Positions 22,778-30,071 of a stretch of DNA of 30,071 nt are shown here, in pieces. Source of the DNA: an uncultured Candidatus Melainabacteria bacterium (GTDB taxonomy: Bacteria > Cyanobacteriota > Vampirovibrionia > Gastranaerophilales > Gastranaerophilaceae); assembly GCA_934693165.1 (NCBI GenBank), contig CAKUUX010000018.1, positions 1 through 30,071 of the forward strand, in the 5' to 3' direction. Each line of letters starts with the position of its first letter. Within the stretch, counting starts at the first letter, position 1. The notes under the pieces were generated by a model. The model was not told the origin of the DNA. It searched no databases and worked only from the letters and a program-made list of their open reading frames with translations. The position numbers and the translations under genes were made by a program.

Positions 22778-24289
22778 ATGAAAAAATTCTCATTATTACT
22801 TTTGTTATTTATCTTTTCAACAATTAAAGGTTATGCAATTCAAGAACATTCTGAACATATAGATTGTTGTGGACATCATCATCACGAACAAGCGAAGATT
22901 GTAAAAACAGGTGATTATTTATCTATAAAAGATTGTGTTGCAATTGGGTTAGAACGTAGTCCTATCATAAAAGAATATGCATATAGATTAGAAATAGCAA
23001 AGGCTAATGTTGGAAAAGCAAAATCTACATATTTTCCAGAACTTTCGGCCGGGGTTGGTGTTTCTCAAAAATATAATTCTAATACAGAAAATTATTTAAA
23101 AAATTATAGAGAAATTCCAACAGTTGGTGTTACTTTGCAAATGATGATTTTTGATTTTGGTAAAACTCTTGCAAATATTAGAATGGAACAACTTTTAGCA
23201 ATTTCTGCTGAATATGACTTTCTAGATTCTGTTTGTACGACAGTTTTTGATATAAAAACACATTACTATAAATTGCTAGAGGCAAAAGCTGAATATGAAA
23301 TTCAAAAAATGAATTACAAGTATCAAGAAGAAACTATAAAAGAAATTAAAAATCTAGTAAAACAAAATAAAAGAACAAATGCAGATTTAGCTTATGCGAA
23401 TACAGAACTTTTGAAGGTCAATGCAGTTCTTTTAGAGAAAGAAAATATTTATAAAAATGCAATTGAGAATTTGAATAATTCTATGTATTTTGAAAATGCT
23501 CCAGAATACTATATTTACGAAACTCAAACTTTTGATATTGATTCTGTTGTAGATGGCAAATTTAATTATTTATTAAGTAAAAAATTTGATAAAATTTATA
23601 AAGATGATACAATCTTTAAGCATCCGAATTACAGTTATGACGAAGCTATAAAAATTGCTTATGAGAATTCTCCTGATATAAAAGCTCTTGTAATGACAAA
23701 AGAAGCAATGAAGCAAGCTCTTTTATATGTAAAAAGGAATTATTATCCAGAAATAAATTTAGGTGCAGGATATGATTTTATAAATTCAAACGAGGCAAAA
23801 AATAATGGATTAACATTAGGAGCAACGTTGTCAGCCTCAATTAACGCTATGCGACAAAAGTTTGATGTAAAAGGGGCTATTGCAGAAGTTGATTTAGCTG
23901 AAGTTCAAATTGTAACATTTAAATCAAATTTATTTTTTGCAGTAAGAAAGAATTTAAATATTGTTAATAGAACAAATGCTGAAATTCCAATTAAAAAATC
24001 TCAGTTGAAAAACGCATCAAGCAATTTAAAACTAACAAGGGACAATTATTTTAATAATAAATCATCTCAAATAGAGTTGGAAACGGCAAGAAATTTATAT
24101 TTTGACTCTTTAAAGGAATATGTTGTGGCTGAATATGATTATAATTCGGCGTTGATAGCTCTTGAAAGAACAATGCATAAACATATTATTGATTATCATG
24201 ATGATGCAGAGCATGCAATAAATCATCATAGTCAAAATGTAGGTGGTGCATTAGGCAGAATGATTTATTGTAACAAAAAACATAAATAA
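22778..24289 (+). CDS. TolC-family outer-membrane efflux protein with His-rich ends
   Basis: A 503-residue protein with a signal peptide (MKKFSLLLLLFIFSTIKGYA, cleavage near residue 20). Two outer-membrane-efflux repeats follow: ISIKDCVAIGLERSP-type start, AKSTYFPELSAGVGVS, then the second half with YDEAIKIAYENSPDIKAL and KRNYYPEINLGAGYDF. Such trimers form the outer-membrane and periplasmic tunnel of efflux pumps or Type I secretion. Unusually, the mature N-terminus has EHIDCCGHHHHEQ (26-38) and the C-terminus has MHKHIIDYHDDAEHAINHH, both suited to metal binding. No inner-membrane pump or adaptor gene adjoins it. The start has no strong Shine-Dalgarno site. A terminator follows at 24291-24329. 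Confidence 0.93.
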   Translation: MKKFSLLLLLFIFSTIKGYAIQEHSEHIDCCGHHHHEQAKIVKTGDYLSIKDCVAIGLERSPIIKEYAYRLEIAKANVGKAKSTYFPELSAGVGVSQKYNSNTENYLKNYREIPTVGVTLQMMIFDFGKTLANIRMEQLLAISAEYDFLDSVCTTVFDIKTHYYKLLEAKAEYEIQKMNYKYQEETIKEIKNLVKQNKRTNADLAYANTELLKVNAVLLEKENIYKNAIENLNNSMYFENAPEYYIYETQTFDIDSVVDGKFNYLLSKKFDKIYKDDTIFKHPNYSYDEAIKIAYENSPDIKALVMTKEAMKQALLYVKRNYYPEINLGAGYDFINSNEAKNNGLTLGATLSASINAMRQKFDVKGAIAEVDLAEVQIVTFKSNLFFAVRKNLNIVNRTNAEIPIKKSQLKNASSNLKLTRDNYFNNKSSQIELETARNLYFDSLKEYVVAEYDYNSALIALERTMHKHIIDYHDDAEHAINHHSQNVGGALGRMIYCNKKHK

Positions 24290-24290
24290 A

Positions 24291-24329
24291 AAATGAACAA
24301 CTAGATATGTTTACTCGCTGTTCATTTTT
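24291..24329 (+). terminator. Terminator of the TolC-family gene
   Basis: AAATGAACA (24291-24299) pairs with TGTTCATTT (24319-24327) around a 19-base loop, followed by T residues. The large loop lowers confidence. Confidence 0.6.
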
Positions 24330-24355
24330 GGTTATTTATTAGAAATATTTTTTAG

Positions 24356-26128
24356 TTATGCGTAGAGAAGACTACCTGATTGTAATCTCATAACATCTTC
24401 AAAGATTAAGTCAGGTGTTAATCTATATCTTTCGTACAAGTCAGTTACTTTTATTCTATCTGTAAATTCTTTTTTACCACCGTAATTCAATACTTTCATT
24501 TCAGAATCACCGTAGAAGCTTGCAATCTTTTGACCGAAACCACCATCAAGAATTCCGTCTTCTAATGTGATTACAACATTATGATTGTTTTTTAAGCCTT
24601 CTAACAAGTTTTCATCAAGACCTGTAATGAATTTAGGATTGATTAATGTAGGGTTAAATCCTGCTTGTTTTAATCTATCATACACTTTTTCGCCAAGTTT
24701 AAAGAATGTTCCTAATCCAACAATAGCAACGTCAGAACCACTTTTTACTACTTGGTATTTATTTAATTCTGCATAATTTGTTTTATCAGCTTTTCCTGAT
24801 ACGACAGGTGCACCCAGAGGAACACGGATAAATACTGGGTGTTCAACTTGTTCAATTGACCAATCTAGCATGCTTAAATATTCTTCTTTATTAGTTGGTG
24901 CTAGATAAACAATATTAGGAATATTGCTAATCATTGAAATATCAAATGTTCCTAAGTGTGTCATATCAATGCCAGACATGCCACCACAGTGAACAATTAC
25001 TGTTACAGGTGAATTATTAAGAGCGATATCTTGAGAAATTTGGTCATAAGTTCTTTGAACAAATGAACTTTGTACGGCAAAAATTGGTTTTGCCCCATTT
25101 TTTGCTAAGCCTGATGTGAAACCCATAGCATGCTCTTCTGAGATAGCTACGTCGATATAAGCATCACCCATTTTTTGTCTAAAATCTTTTGTAAAGCTTA
25201 CACCACCTGGAGTTGCAGCTGTAATTGCAACAATTGATTTATCTTGTTCATGTTTTTTCAAAATAAAATCTGTTGTTATGCTTCCATAAGTTTCTGGCAA
25301 GTTGTTTGGAATAATTGGAGTTTTACCGTTGATTCTTCCAGATACAGTATTGTGGAACATTTCTTTGTTTTCTTCTGCAGGTGTATATCCATTACCTTTT
25401 AATGTATGGATATGAAGTACTACAGGTTTATTTGTATCTTTTACGCTCTTGAACATTTCAATTAATTCTTCAAGATTATTACCGTTTTCCAAGTAGTGAT
25501 ATTCGTATCCGAATGTTTTGAAGAAATTGTTTTGACATGTTCCATTAGATTCTCTTAATTCTCTCAAGTTTTGGTATAAACCACCTTGGTTTTCAGAAAT
25601 AGACATTTCGTTATCGTTAACAATGATAATAAAATTACTATTTAGCATGGCAGCATTGTTTAAACCTTCAAATGCTTCGCCACCACTTAAAGAACCGTCA
25701 CCAATTAGAGCTATAACATTATAATTATCACCATTGATATCACGAGCTTTTGCTACACCAGATGCAAGGCTAAGTGATGTAGAAGTATGACCTAAAACAA
25801 ATGAGTCATGCTCTGATTCTGAAGGATTAAAGAATCCTGAAATGTTTTTCATAATGTCACCAATAAAGCCAGATTTACGGCCTGTCAACATTTTGTGTGT
25901 ATAGCATTGGTGAGAAACATCAAATATAAATCTATCTACAGGAGAGTTAAAAACATAGTGCAAAGCGATAGTTGCTTCTACAATACCAAGATTTGGACTA
26001 CAGTGTCCTCCAATTTTATTAACTCTATTTAAAATACCATCTCTGATTTCTTGAGATAATGCGTTCATTTCGCTTATTGATAATTTTTTTAAATCGTATG
26101 GTGAATCAATCTTTTTCAATAATGTCAT
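24356..26128 (-). CDS. dxs: 1-deoxy-D-xylulose-5-phosphate synthase, short-type
   Basis: DXS condenses pyruvate and glyceraldehyde-3-phosphate to DXP, the first step of the MEP isoprenoid pathway, with thiamine diphosphate. Key positions are present: GGH (40-42), DVSHQCYTHKMLTGR (70-84), the TPP motif GDGSLSGG (143-150) with NDNEMS, AISEEHAMGF with catalytic Glu331, and QRTYDQISQDIAL. At 590 residues it is shorter than typical DXS (about 620) and differs in the middle. It resembles the short DXS-like proteins of some Firmicutes, so a second, longer DXS elsewhere in the genome would raise doubts about its role. The minus-strand promoter at 26154-26181 is near consensus. GGAG lies ten bases before the ATG. 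Confidence 0.85.
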   Translation of the reverse strand: MTLLKKIDSPYDLKKLSISEMNALSQEIRDGILNRVNKIGGHCSPNLGIVEATIALHYVFNSPVDRFIFDVSHQCYTHKMLTGRKSGFIGDIMKNISGFFNPSESEHDSFVLGHTSTSLSLASGVAKARDINGDNYNVIALIGDGSLSGGEAFEGLNNAAMLNSNFIIIVNDNEMSISENQGGLYQNLRELRESNGTCQNNFFKTFGYEYHYLENGNNLEELIEMFKSVKDTNKPVVLHIHTLKGNGYTPAEENKEMFHNTVSGRINGKTPIIPNNLPETYGSITTDFILKKHEQDKSIVAITAATPGGVSFTKDFRQKMGDAYIDVAISEEHAMGFTSGLAKNGAKPIFAVQSSFVQRTYDQISQDIALNNSPVTVIVHCGGMSGIDMTHLGTFDISMISNIPNIVYLAPTNKEEYLSMLDWSIEQVEHPVFIRVPLGAPVVSGKADKTNYAELNKYQVVKSGSDVAIVGLGTFFKLGEKVYDRLKQAGFNPTLINPKFITGLDENLLEGLKNNHNVVITLEDGILDGGFGQKIASFYGDSEMKVLNYGGKKEFTDRIKVTDLYERYRLTPDLIFEDVMRLQSGSLLYA

Positions 26129-26153
26129 ATTAAAAGTACTCCAATTTGGGAAA

Positions 26154-26181
26154 ATTATATCACCAAAAAAAATACTATCAA
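26154..26181 (-). promoter_or_regulatory. Sigma70-type promoter of dxs
   Basis: On the minus strand TTGATA (26176-26181), a 16-bp spacer and consensus TATAAT (26154-26159) lie upstream of the GGAG and ATG of dxs. The predicted leader is about 20 bases. Confidence 0.8.
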
Positions 26182-26231
26182 GATAATAGAAACATGTTGT
26201 TTCATATATTTCATAAAAGTTTAAATTTCGG

Positions 26232-26243
26232 TATAATTAAATT
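26232..26243 (+). promoter_or_regulatory. Consensus -10 box abutting the SGNH gene start
   Basis: TATAAT (26232-26237) is followed by TAAATT and then the ATG at 26244, with no Shine-Dalgarno sequence. A weak -35 TTCATA lies at 26210-26215. Transcription would begin at the start codon itself. Confidence 0.65.
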
Positions 26244-26849
26244 ATGAAAAAAGTTTTATGTTTCGGTGATAGCAATACTTTTGGGTTTAATCCAAAAAAT
26301 GGTTCAAGATTTGATAAATCTTCTCGTTGGACTGGAATTTTGCAAGTTCTTTGTAAAAATGAATTTAATATAATTGAAGCAGGATGCAATAACAGAACTG
26401 CTTTTTCTGATAATCCTGCAGGTAAGATGTTTACTGGATATAAAATTCTTCCAGATTTTTTTAAACAAGATTTAGATTTTGTAATTTTGGCAATCGGGAT
26501 TAATGATTTACAATTTCAATATAATGTTACATTAGATAGTATCTCTACAGGCATGTCGAGTTTGGTTGAAATGGTCAAAAAGTCTTTACCAAATTCAAAA
26601 ATAGTTTTAGTATCTCCAACAGAATTGACAGAAAATGTTTTAAAAAGTCCAATATTTTCGACACTTTTTGACGAAACTTCTATAGAAAAATCAAAACATC
26701 TTTCAAAAATATATTCTGAAATTTCTGAAAAATATGGGTGTGATTTTATTGATTTAAACGGTATTGCAATTCCATCATATATTGATGGATTACATTTTGA
26801 ACCATCTGAACACGAAAAAATTGCAAAAATTATTTTTGAACATTTGTAA
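26244..26849 (+). CDS. SGNH/GDSL-family hydrolase (arylesterase/lipase-like)
   Basis: A 201-residue SGNH hydrolase with all four blocks: GDSN (8-11, nucleophile Ser10), Gly47 in EAGCNNRT, GIND (85-88, Asn87) and DGLH (181-184, catalytic Asp181 and His184). The order and spacing match the TesA/arylesterase-like branch that deacylates esters such as lipids or acetylated sugars. The natural substrate is unknown. No signal peptide is present, so it is cytoplasmic. It is divergent from dxs, and the intergenic region carries near-consensus -10 boxes for both. The start appears leaderless. No clear terminator is seen before the next gene. Confidence 0.93.
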   Translation: MKKVLCFGDSNTFGFNPKNGSRFDKSSRWTGILQVLCKNEFNIIEAGCNNRTAFSDNPAGKMFTGYKILPDFFKQDLDFVILAIGINDLQFQYNVTLDSISTGMSSLVEMVKKSLPNSKIVLVSPTELTENVLKSPIFSTLFDETSIEKSKHLSKIYSEISEKYGCDFIDLNGIAIPSYIDGLHFEPSEHEKIAKIIFEHL

Positions 26850-26965
26850 AAAATCAATTAACATTTTATCCATGCTTTTACCACCGTGATAAGATAATGA
26901 AAACTTAAATTCTTATTTGAGTTTATTACTTCATGTTGGGATATTTATATTGAAAGGAGAAACAC

Positions 26966-27268
26966 ATGAAAAAATTACTTAGCACTTTAGGTGTATTAGG
27001 CTTATTAACAATGCCAGCATTAGCTTCAGAACCATTTGGTTTTGTTTACCAAGACACTACTCACCAATTATTAGGTTCAGGTTCAGTTAACCCTGCTAAA
27101 GTTGGTACAGCTACTTGCACATCATACTTCGGTATCGTTGCATTAGGTAACTGTTCAGTAAAACAAGCTATGTCAAATGGTAGAATTTCAGCTTTATCAC
27201 ACGCTGACCAAGCTACAAAAAACATTCTTGGTTTCAAAAAAGTTACAACAAGAGCTTATGGTCAATAA
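26966..27268 (+). CDS. TRL-like small secreted protein
   Basis: A 100-residue protein with a signal peptide (MKKLLSTLGVLGLLTMPALA, cleavage after Ala20). The mature part has the TRL-like pattern: GSGSVNPAKVGTATCTSYFGIVALGNCSVKQAM, then ISALSHADQATKNILGFKKVTTRAYG. TRL proteins (named from a tRNA-associated locus) are small envelope proteins of unknown function. The mature Cys51 and Cys63 could form a disulfide; it is not a lipoprotein by its cleavage region. AAAGGAG precedes the ATG, and codon use is strongly biased to preferred codons, suggesting high expression. A perfect GC-rich terminator follows at 27294-27328. Confidence 0.88.
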   Translation: MKKLLSTLGVLGLLTMPALASEPFGFVYQDTTHQLLGSGSVNPAKVGTATCTSYFGIVALGNCSVKQAMSNGRISALSHADQATKNILGFKKVTTRAYGQ

Positions 27269-27293
27269 TTTTATAGACTAAAATAAGTTTAAA

Positions 27294-27328
27294 TGGGGCG
27301 AAGTGACTTGTCACTTCGCCCCATTTTT
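27294..27328 (+). terminator. Strong terminator of the TRL-like gene
   Basis: TGGGGCGAAGTGA (27294-27306), loop CTTG, TCACTTCGCCCCA (27311-27323), then T5. The 24-bp core is identical to that of the next terminator at 28001-28036. Confidence 0.95.
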
Positions 27329-27429
27329 GTTTTGTAATAAATTTTAAAATTTTTAAAAATTGAGTAAATTTTATTTTTCAGGCTGTTTTATATATTTAAA
27401 AGTTTGAAAATTTTTAGGAGATTTTTAAT

Positions 27430-27990
27430 ATGGTTCAAATTAATGAAATTGGTGCCATTCAAAATGTAAGTAATATTGGCAAATCTTCTGCTTCTGAAAA
27501 GCCACAAGAAGCTAGTACCTCAATATTTTCAGGTGATACAAAAACTGAACCTGCTATTATAAGTGAAAAAGAGGTTAAAGTTAAAGGTGATGATGGAAAG
27601 ACTTACAAAGCCCATGAAGTTGTTACAAAAGAAGTTGATGATGCTGGCAAAACTTGGGAAGTTGCAGTAAGAACATACACTGATGATGCAGGAAATCCCG
27701 TTAAAGATACAATTAAATCAACAACGCATAAGGAGCGATTTGGAAAAGAAGAGGTAGAAATTACTACACGAAAAACTGTTCACAAAACTCCAACAAAGAC
27801 TAAAACTGTTGATTCAGAAGAATCAAAATATCACTATAAAGAGCATTTTGAAGAATGGGAAGGTGATACAGGCAAAATAGGTAACAAACTTGTTCCAAAG
27901 AAAAAATATTGCCAAATGCCAGAAGGGTTCTCGGCAAAACATTTGGCTAAAACTACATCAATCGCTACTTTAAATCTTGGTGATGACTAG
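27430..27990 (+). CDS. Hypothetical acidic/Lys-rich protein with beta-like repeats
   Basis: A 186-residue protein of unknown function. Three related short units are visible: GDDGKTYKAHEVVTKEV, DDAGKTWEVAVRTYT and DDAGNPVKDTIKSTTHK (about 53-101). Each has a DD-x-G-(K/N)-turn followed by an alternating polar/hydrophobic strand, so a repeated beta-hairpin is likely. The N-terminus (MVQINEIGAIQNVSNIGKSS) is not a signal peptide. A second region (EEVEITTRKTVHKTPTKTK) continues the strand pattern. AGGAG at nine bases before the ATG (27430) makes the start firm. It has its own promoter region and terminator. It resembles the other small lineage-type proteins of this window in style, not in sequence. 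Confidence 0.8.
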   Translation: MVQINEIGAIQNVSNIGKSSASEKPQEASTSIFSGDTKTEPAIISEKEVKVKGDDGKTYKAHEVVTKEVDDAGKTWEVAVRTYTDDAGNPVKDTIKSTTHKERFGKEEVEITTRKTVHKTPTKTKTVDSEESKYHYKEHFEEWEGDTGKIGNKLVPKKKYCQMPEGFSAKHLAKTTSIATLNLGDD

Positions 27991-28000
27991 AAAAGTTTAA

Positions 28001-28036
28001 AAGAGTGGCGAAGTGACTTGTCACTTCGCCACTCTT
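28001..28036. terminator. Bidirectional terminator sharing its core with 27294-27328
   Basis: AAGAGTGGCGAAGTGA (28001-28016), loop CTTG, TCACTTCGCCACTCTT (28021-28036). The outer base pairs differ from the 27294 terminator but remain complementary, while the 24-bp core is identical. Confidence 0.95.
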
Positions 28037-28040
28037 TTTA

Positions 28041-28430
28041 TTAATTGTTGGAAACTAAAAATCTTGCGCATTGTATTCCGATTATAACTGACAGTAATCC
28101 GAGTATGACACTAAGAATTATGTACAATAAAGATTGAATAATTTGTTGTGACTCAATTAGTTTAAATATTTCAAACGAAAAAGTGCTAAATGTTGTGAAA
28201 GCTCCACAAAATCCTACAGTTAAGGCTAAACTTACTGCATTATTAATGTTCAGTTTTTCTAAAAAAAGAATGTATAAAAATCCCAACAAAAAACAACCTA
28301 AAATGTTTATTGAAAATGTAGCTATTGGTAAATCCATTTCGCCATAAATTTTGACAATGTTAAAGCTGATTAAATATCTTGCGATAGCACCAATTCCACC
28401 ACCAAAAAAGATTGCCACTAAATTTAGCAT
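28041..28430 (-). CDS. crcB: Fluoride channel CrcB/Fluc
   Basis: A 129-residue protein with four membrane helices. The family signature is intact: GGGIGAIARY (10-19), FSINILGCFLLGFL with the pore Asn42, and GFCGAFTTFSTFSFE (73-87) with the fluoride-coordinating TTFSTF track. Fluc dimers export F- passively in a dual-topology arrangement. Only one copy is present, consistent with a homodimer. GAGG precedes the ATG at 28428-28430. I see no crcB/fluoride riboswitch in the short upstream region. It is convergent with the preceding unknown gene and divergent from the GT39 gene. Confidence 0.96.
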   Translation of the reverse strand: MLNLVAIFFGGGIGAIARYLISFNIVKIYGEMDLPIATFSINILGCFLLGFLYILFLEKLNINNAVSLALTVGFCGAFTTFSTFSFEIFKLIESQQIIQSLLYIILSVILGLLSVIIGIQCARFLVSNN

Positions 28431-28471
28431 TTTTATACCTCATTTCTTTGGTAAATATTATATTATAAAAA

Positions 28472-28501
28472 TGGACAAGAGTTGTTTTAAAATGCTATAA
28501 T
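28472..28501 (+). promoter_or_regulatory. Sigma70-type promoter of the GT39-like gene
   Basis: TGGACA (28472-28477), an 18-bp spacer and consensus TATAAT (28496-28501) are followed by seven bases and the ATG at 28509. Transcription should start within a few bases of the ATG, giving a leaderless or nearly leaderless mRNA. Confidence 0.75.
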
Positions 28502-28508
28502 TTGCTAC

Positions 28509-29930
28509 ATGGAAGAAAATTATAAAAAAGTAGGTAGTATATTTCTACCTTTCGTAATAATTTTAGGTATAGTTTTTAGGGTATATGCGTATCTTCAAAA
28601 TCCATCCTTTTGGTTTGATGAATCTGCACTTGCGTACAATGTTATTACTCTAAAATATACGGAGCTTTTAGGAGTGTTGCATCTTCAGCAAGTTGCACCA
28701 CCATTGTTTCTTGTTTTAACAAAATGGGTTGTTTCTGTTTTGGGGAATTCTGAATTATCATTTAGATTTATTCCACTGGTTGTTAGTTGTGCAACTCTGA
28801 TACCTTTTTATTATTTGCTGAAAACTATTTTTGATGATAATCCTAAGGCAATAAACTTTGGGATGTTTTTATTTGCAATAAATCCAAAAATGGCATATTT
28901 TGGTTCAGAATTTAAACCTTATATTTTAGATGTATTTTTTGCTATTTTAATATTTTGGGTATTTTTAAAAATCAATTTAAAATCTTGGAGTTGGAAAAAA
29001 CTTGCTCTTACAGGATTGGGGCTTGCTTTATCAGTTTGGTTTTCTTTTACCTCTGTAATTGTTGTTTGCGTTGGGATGTTGACTCTTTTGATTTCGCAAA
29101 AAGATGAAATAAAAAATTGGTTAATATTACTTGCTCCAATTATCTGTAATTATTTGATTTTCGCTATTTATTATTTGAGCATTTCAAGAATTTATAGTGA
29201 TTTTATGAGTGATTTTTTCTCAGGAGAGTTTAATCATTTTACTATTCCTGTTGCGTATTTTTTTAATAACGAAATCCCTTTTGCAATAATGATTACGTCG
29301 ATTGCTCTTGTTGCAGGAATTATATATTTTATGGCTGAAAAGAAAAAGTTTGAAATTTCTTTTATAATGTGGACTTTTATTGTTACCGTTGCGTTAAGCC
29401 AATTACATTTGTATCCTGCATATCAAAGATTTATGATATTTTTGTTACCTTATACGATTATTATACTTTCAATGGTTTTTGCGCTGTTGCTAACTAAAAA
29501 AAACTTTCAGTCACGCTTAGTTTTGATATTTATTTTGTTGTCACTTGTTCCGATTTCCGTTAATTATAAACCTTCTGAAGCAAGAGATTTGACTCAATAT
29601 ATGATTCAAAACCTTAACGAAGATGATCTGATTGTTGTTGATAGCTTGGCCTTGCCGGACTTTTTATTTTATACATATAATGTCGAAATGAAGAATAAAA
29701 TTATTGCGCCTTTTGATAAAAAAGATGGAAAACTGATGTATAAATTGGAGTCGAAGAATAATTTTCCTACTGAATATGATAATTTTTGGTTTTATTCAAC
29801 AAGGATGAAGGATTTTGATAAAGTTATTAAAAAAGACGGAAATGTTGAACTTTTAAATGATTATAAGATTACAAATAAGATGATAACTAGAAATGGTGGC
29901 GTTTTTAAACTTATGAAAAACGAAGAATAG
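28509..29930 (+). CDS. GT39-like (PMT/ArnT-type) membrane glycosyltransferase
   Basis: A 473-residue polytopic protein with about ten membrane helices. After the first helix, NPSFWFDESALAYNVI (31-46) carries the acidic pair Asp37-Glu38 in the first outside loop, the GT-C catalytic position. QQVAPPLFLVLTKW and ELSFRFIPLVVS continue the PMT/ArnT pattern. The C-terminal ~120 residues form a soluble domain. Such enzymes move a sugar from a polyprenyl-phosphate carrier to lipid A, glycan or protein on the outer side of the inner membrane. Donor and acceptor are not predictable. It is monocistronic with a strong promoter and no Shine-Dalgarno site. No terminator is clear after 29930. Confidence 0.88.
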   Translation: MEENYKKVGSIFLPFVIILGIVFRVYAYLQNPSFWFDESALAYNVITLKYTELLGVLHLQQVAPPLFLVLTKWVVSVLGNSELSFRFIPLVVSCATLIPFYYLLKTIFDDNPKAINFGMFLFAINPKMAYFGSEFKPYILDVFFAILIFWVFLKINLKSWSWKKLALTGLGLALSVWFSFTSVIVVCVGMLTLLISQKDEIKNWLILLAPIICNYLIFAIYYLSISRIYSDFMSDFFSGEFNHFTIPVAYFFNNEIPFAIMITSIALVAGIIYFMAEKKKFEISFIMWTFIVTVALSQLHLYPAYQRFMIFLLPYTIIILSMVFALLLTKKNFQSRLVLIFILLSLVPISVNYKPSEARDLTQYMIQNLNEDDLIVVDSLALPDFLFYTYNVEMKNKIIAPFDKKDGKLMYKLESKNNFPTEYDNFWFYSTRMKDFDKVIKKDGNVELLNDYKITNKMITRNGGVFKLMKNEE

Positions 29931-30071
29931 CCAAAGCCCAGTAATAACTTAAAAGGCAATAAATTTAGATAGAAATACTTTATATAAATAAGGGAAATTA
30001 TATCAAATTATACGAGCATTTTTTAGCGTTCAGTGAAAAGCTGATTGCCATTGAATTATGGTCACATTGTT
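29931..30071. other. Non-coding end of window
   Basis: No ORF, RNA gene or clear terminator is seen in these 141 bases. The stretch is AT-rich and may include the promoter region of a gene beyond the edge. Confidence 0.5.

Noticed and set aside
28431..28508. Fluoride riboswitch upstream of crcB
   Set aside because: The space is too short and AT-rich, and the conserved riboswitch core was not found.
1..30071. CRISPR array, IS element or prophage
   Set aside because: No regularly spaced identical repeats with unique spacers, no transposase or integrase gene, and no phage structural gene was seen.

Overview
The window is AT-rich bacterial DNA with standard-code genes. A TolC-type outer-membrane protein points to a diderm cell. 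Pyruvate,phosphate dikinase, a GGGtGRT/NifU-like pair, an AGCS amino-acid symporter, a TRL-like secreted protein and several small lineage-type proteins of unknown function suggest an anaerobic, probably gut-associated bacterium. Candidatus Gastranaerophilales (Vampirovibrionia/Melainabacteria) is my best guess. It is an inference from gene content, not a proven assignment.

Layout. Positions 1-1.7 kb hold the 3' end of an unknown gene with a long structured 3' region, a small winged-helix protein, a HEAT-like protein and an orphan ORF. From 1.7 to 6.6 kb the minus strand carries ppdK, then a NifU-like protein and the GGGtGRT protein. From 6.7 to 9.5 kb lie an M16-fold protein lacking zinc ligands, a divergent pair (53-aa protein and Cro/C1 regulator) over a repeated operator-like site, and two unknown proteins. 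From 9.6 to 14.8 kb a minus-strand operon encodes a 1366-aa coiled-coil protein, CutA and an HExxH metallopeptidase. From 15.0 to 17.3 kb there is a small coiled-coil protein, a dense block of dispersed repeats, an AGCS symporter and tRNA-Ser(GCT). From 17.3 to 22.2 kb a restriction-modification island sits beside the tRNA: a degenerate repeat block, a 12-codon gene remnant, then a tight minus-strand operon of DUF4143-type ATPase, a fused nuclease/N6-adenine methylase and a specificity subunit. From 22.3 to 30 kb lie an EF-hand protein, a His-rich TolC protein, a short-type DXS, an SGNH hydrolase, a TRL protein, an unknown acidic protein, CrcB/Fluc and a GT39-like membrane glycosyltransferase.

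Three observations cut across the genes. (1) GC-richer structured elements sit directly after stop codons, in at least two homologous families (A: 161-300, 3813-3952, 15290-15420; B: 2834-2952, 15540-15592). For ppdK and the first partial gene they lie between stop codon and terminator, so they should be transcribed as 3' UTR. (2) Two initiation classes are visible: genes with a clear AAGGAG-like site, and genes with none but with a TATAAT-like hexamer ending 6-7 nt before the ATG, as expected of leaderless mRNAs. (3) The restriction system looks like a BcgI-type two-subunit enzyme (nuclease and methylase in one chain, separate S subunit, no HsdR) joined to an AAA+ ATPase with its own C-terminal nuclease-like motif.
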